A stretch of DNA of 5,649 bases from Nitrospirota bacterium (GTDB lineage Bacteria; Nitrospinota; Nitrospinia; Nitrospinales; Nitrospinaceae): assembly GCA_003229345.1 (NCBI GenBank), contig QIDN01000142.1, forward strand, positions 1 through 5,649, written 5' to 3'. The notes below the pieces were generated by a model that did not search any database, had not been told where the DNA came from, and saw nothing but the letters and a program-made list of their open reading frames with translations. Position numbers and translations under genes: made by a program. Below, in pieces: positions 3,078-5,649 of this stretch (its first letter is position 1; each line of letters begins with the position of its first letter).

Positions 3078-5649
3078 CAGTTAAAGCCCGTAGTTAAGGT
3101 AGGCAATCCTCTGGATTCCTATCCCGATCGTCGTTGGGAAGAAGTTTACCGCGACCAATATAAGTATGAACGTTCCTTTACGTATTGTTGTTCCCCGAAT
3201 GACACCCATCAGTGTCGTGTTCGGGGATTTGTGCGTAATGGCATCCTGATGCGCATCGAGCAGAACTATGACCATCATAAGGTCAAAGATCTGTACGGTA
3301 ACCAAGCGGACGCCGCCTGGAACCCACGCATGTGTCTGCGCGGTATGACATTCCCGCGTCGTGCATACGGTCCTTACCGGAACAAATATCCGATGATTCG
3401 CGTTGGCTGGAAACAGTGGGCGGATGACGGGTTCCCGTATCTGGATAAAGAGAACCGTGAAAAGTATAAGTTTACCAGCCGGGGAACGGACGAATTCGTT
3501 CGTATGACCTGGGATCAGACCTTCACCTATTTGGCAAAGGGTCATGTTGCCGTAGCGAAAGCTTACAGTGGCGCCCGTGGTGCTCAGCGCTTGAAAAACG
3601 AAGGCTACCAGCCTGAGATGATCGAAGCGATGGGTGGATCCGGCCCCCGTACTTTTAAGTATCGTGGTGGTATGGGTCTGTTGGGCGTTGTCGGTAAGTA
3701 TGGTATTTACCGCCTCGCCAACATGGTTGGTTTGCTGGATGCGATCATTCGTGGTCGTGGACCCGGTCAGGTATTGGGTGGACGCGCATGGTCCAACTAC
3801 ACCTGGCATGGTGACCAGGCTCCGGGACATTCCTGGACGCATGGTATGCAAACTTCTGATATCGACTTCGCGGATCATCGTTATGCGAAGTTGACCATTC
3901 AGTGGGGTAAAAACCTCATTGAAAACAAAATGCCGGAAGCTCACTGGTACACGGAAATCATGGAACGCGGTGGCACACTCGTTACCGTATGTCCTGAGTA
4001 CAATCCGCCTTCAACGAAAGCGGACTACTGGATTCCCTGTCGTGCTGGTCTGTCGGACATTTCCATATTCCTCGGCGCAGCTAAGATCATCATGGATGAA
4101 GGTCTGGTTGATGTGCCTTACGTCAAGGAATATACCGATATGCCGCTTCTGGTTAGAACCGACACTCTAGCCCGTCTGCATCCGGATGATTACATTCCGG
4201 GTTACAAAGCTCAGGCGCTTCCGAAAGACGGCTTCACCACCAAGTGGATGAAGAACTTCAATCGTAGCAAAATGCCTGACTTTACAGTATGGGATACCAA
4301 CACTAACAAGCCCGTTGCGATCACTCGCGAAGACATCGGCGCCAAGATGCTGAAGAAGAAAATTGATCCAGCTCTGGACGGTGTATTTGACATCAAGTTG
4401 GTGAGTGGTAAGACCATCACGGTCATGCCTTTGTACGAAATGTACAAAATTCACCTGAAAGACTATGACCTGGATACGGTTAACCAGATCAGTCATGCTC
4501 CGAAGGACTTGGTGGTTCGTGTTGCTCGCGATATAGGTACCATTAAACCGGTTGAAATTCACTACGGTGAAGGTATCTGTCATTACTTCCATGCAACCAT
4601 GCACAACCGTGCATCGTATGTTCCTCTCATGTTGACGGGTAACGTTGGGCCGAAAGGTTCGGGTTCTCACACTTGGGCGGGCAACTACAAAGCTGGAAAC
4701 TACCAGGGATCTCATTGGTCCGGACCTGGTTTCGCGGCGATGGTTGCGGAAGATCCCTTTAACGTTATCCTTGACCCAGCCAAGAACGTTGACTGGAAAA
4801 ATGTTAAGGGTTATCTGAAGGGCGAGGAAGTCAGCTACTGGGCGCATCGTGATAAGGCTTTGATCGTTAATACCCCTCGGTATGGACGAAAAGTTTTCAC
4901 GGGTCGTACCCATATGCCGACTCCGACCAAGTTGATGTGGTTTGTTAACGTTAACGTTATCAATAATGCGAAGTGGTTCTACGAGCTGGTGTTCAACACG
5001 AACAACAACGTAGACATGATCGTTGCTCAGGATATCGAGTTCACAGGTTCTTGTGAGTATTCCGATATCGTTCTCGCCCCGAACTCTTGGGCGGAATTCG
5101 AGAGTTATGAAATCACTTCCGCATGTTCCAATCCGTTCCACCAGATTTGGGGTGGTACCGGTATTAAACCCATCTTTGACACGATCGACGATAACCTGAT
5201 TCATCGGGAATTCGCCAAGAGAATGTCTCAGGTGACCGGTGACAAACGGTTTGCGGACTACTTCAAGGTGTACGAAGGTGCAGCTCCCAACCGAACGAAG
5301 GCGATGATTCGCCGGTTGTTCACGACGTCGACCACTGGTATGGGTTACAACATCGACGACATCATCAACGGTAAGTATGGTGAGCCGGGATGTTGTCTGA
5401 TGCTGTTCAGAACCTATCCGCGGTCTCCGTTCTGGGAAATGTACACAGAGTCCAAGCCTTACTACACCCCGAACGGTCGTATCCAGTTCTATAACGATGA
5501 GCCGGAAGCGATTGAATACGGTGAAAACTTCATCGTTCACAGAGAAGGCCCAGAAGCAACGCCTTACCTGCCGAACGTTATTGTATCCACCAACCCCTAT
5601 ATCCGACCTGACGATTACGGTATTCCGGAAGAAGAGCAAGATCCGGATC
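2994..5649 (+). CDS. nxrA: Nitrite oxidoreductase alpha subunit, 3' truncated by window
   Basis: This is the catalytic molybdenum subunit of nitrite oxidoreductase, which oxidises nitrite to nitrate and passes electrons through NxrB towards respiration. The window holds 885 intact codons plus one base, no stop and no frameshift; family members run to roughly 1,100-1,150 residues. The N-terminus has a Tat signal (RRKFLQ at 5-10, probable cleavage after VGA at 26-28), implying export of the folded complex to the periplasm. Candidate [4Fe-4S] ligands are Cys65/Cys66, His72, Cys74 and Cys114, the last in CLRG like the fourth NarG cysteine. Asp274 in YTWHGDQAPGHSW lies where NarG has its molybdenum-ligand Asp222. 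The bis-MGD-binding glycine segment begins GNVGPKGSG at 549-557, and the stretch around 675-730 (with SDIVLAP) is typical of the family. A related NarG-like enzyme (chlorate or nitrate reductase type) is the alternative, but the overall sequence reads as the Nitrospina/Nitrospira/anammox NXR type. nxrB is not in view. Confidence 0.9.
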   Translation, partial: MRLNRRKFLQVSAGVASAMALSSKRVGAQLKPVVKVGNPLDSYPDRRWEEVYRDQYKYERSFTYCCSPNDTHQCRVRGFVRNGILMRIEQNYDHHKVKDLYGNQADAAWNPRMCLRGMTFPRRAYGPYRNKYPMIRVGWKQWADDGFPYLDKENREKYKFTSRGTDEFVRMTWDQTFTYLAKGHVAVAKAYSGARGAQRLKNEGYQPEMIEAMGGSGPRTFKYRGGMGLLGVVGKYGIYRLANMVGLLDAIIRGRGPGQVLGGRAWSNYTWHGDQAPGHSWTHGMQTSDIDFADHRYAKLTIQWGKNLIENKMPEAHWYTEIMERGGTLVTVCPEYNPPSTKADYWIPCRAGLSDISIFLGAAKIIMDEGLVDVPYVKEYTDMPLLVRTDTLARLHPDDYIPGYKAQALPKDGFTTKWMKNFNRSKMPDFTVWDTNTNKPVAITREDIGAKMLKKKIDPALDGVFDIKLVSGKTITVMPLYEMYKIHLKDYDLDTVNQISHAPKDLVVRVARDIGTIKPVEIHYGEGICHYFHATMHNRASYVPLMLTGNVGPKGSGSHTWAGNYKAGNYQGSHWSGPGFAAMVAEDPFNVILDPAKNVDWKNVKGYLKGEEVSYWAHRDKALIVNTPRYGRKVFTGRTHMPTPTKLMWFVNVNVINNAKWFYELVFNTNNNVDMIVAQDIEFTGSCEYSDIVLAPNSWAEFESYEITSACSNPFHQIWGGTGIKPIFDTIDDNLIHREFAKRMSQVTGDKRFADYFKVYEGAAPNRTKAMIRRLFTTSTTGMGYNIDDIINGKYGEPGCCLMLFRTYPRSPFWEMYTESKPYYTPNGRIQFYNDEPEAIEYGENFIVHREGPEATPYLPNVIVSTNPYIRPDDYGIPEEEQDPD

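Noticed and set aside
3081..3944. 287-codon open frame on the - strand inside nxrA
   Set aside because: It is also an antisense shadow of nxrA; its translation has no domain character and no ribosome-binding site.
4167..5639. 490-codon open frame on the - strand inside nxrA
   Set aside because: It is exactly antisense to a well-supported nxrA frame. It arises because nxrA codon choice rarely produces stop codons on the opposite strand, and the translation resembles no protein family.

Overview
The window most likely comes from a nitrite-oxidising bacterium of the Nitrospina/Nitrospira type, with Nitrospina-like the favoured guess. The main evidence is the 5' part of a gene for a periplasmic-type nitrite oxidoreductase alpha subunit (NxrA). 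It carries a twin-arginine signal and a molybdopterin oxidoreductase fold of the NarG-related DMSO reductase family. The assignment rests on reading the protein, not on a database search.

Layout. Positions 1-198 (+) hold the C-terminal end of an unrecognised protein that starts outside the window. Positions 199-342 are a non-coding gap between converging genes. It is purine-rich on the + strand, so the transcript leaving aspC is C/U-rich there. Positions 343-2027 (-) are a compact two-gene unit: coaD (phosphopantetheine adenylyltransferase) followed by a class I aspartate aminotransferase, overlapping by 4 bp (ATGA). Positions 2028-2993 are a long, clearly AT-rich region between divergent genes with no convincing protein gene. 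Positions 2994-5649 (+) hold the first 885 codons of nxrA, which runs off the right edge.

The genes form two functional groups. coaD and the aminotransferase are housekeeping genes (coenzyme A synthesis; amino-acid nitrogen metabolism) and have no evident link to nitrite oxidation beyond adjacency. nxrA encodes the catalytic subunit of the energy-yielding enzyme. NxrB and any further subunits would be expected downstream or elsewhere, but are not visible here.

The most interesting non-coding part is the region before nxrA. A near-consensus sigma-70 promoter (TTGACA, 17 bp, TATAAG) at 2583-2611 points towards nxrA but lies about 380 bp upstream of its start codon. If used, it gives a leader of about 376 nt containing a 28-codon reading frame whose stop codon sits in the loop of a 14-bp hairpin, a second compact hairpin, a strong Shine-Dalgarno sequence with no real gene behind it, and a small hairpin involving nxrA's own Shine-Dalgarno. 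No wholly new system is demonstrated. This leader is the best candidate for undescribed regulation.
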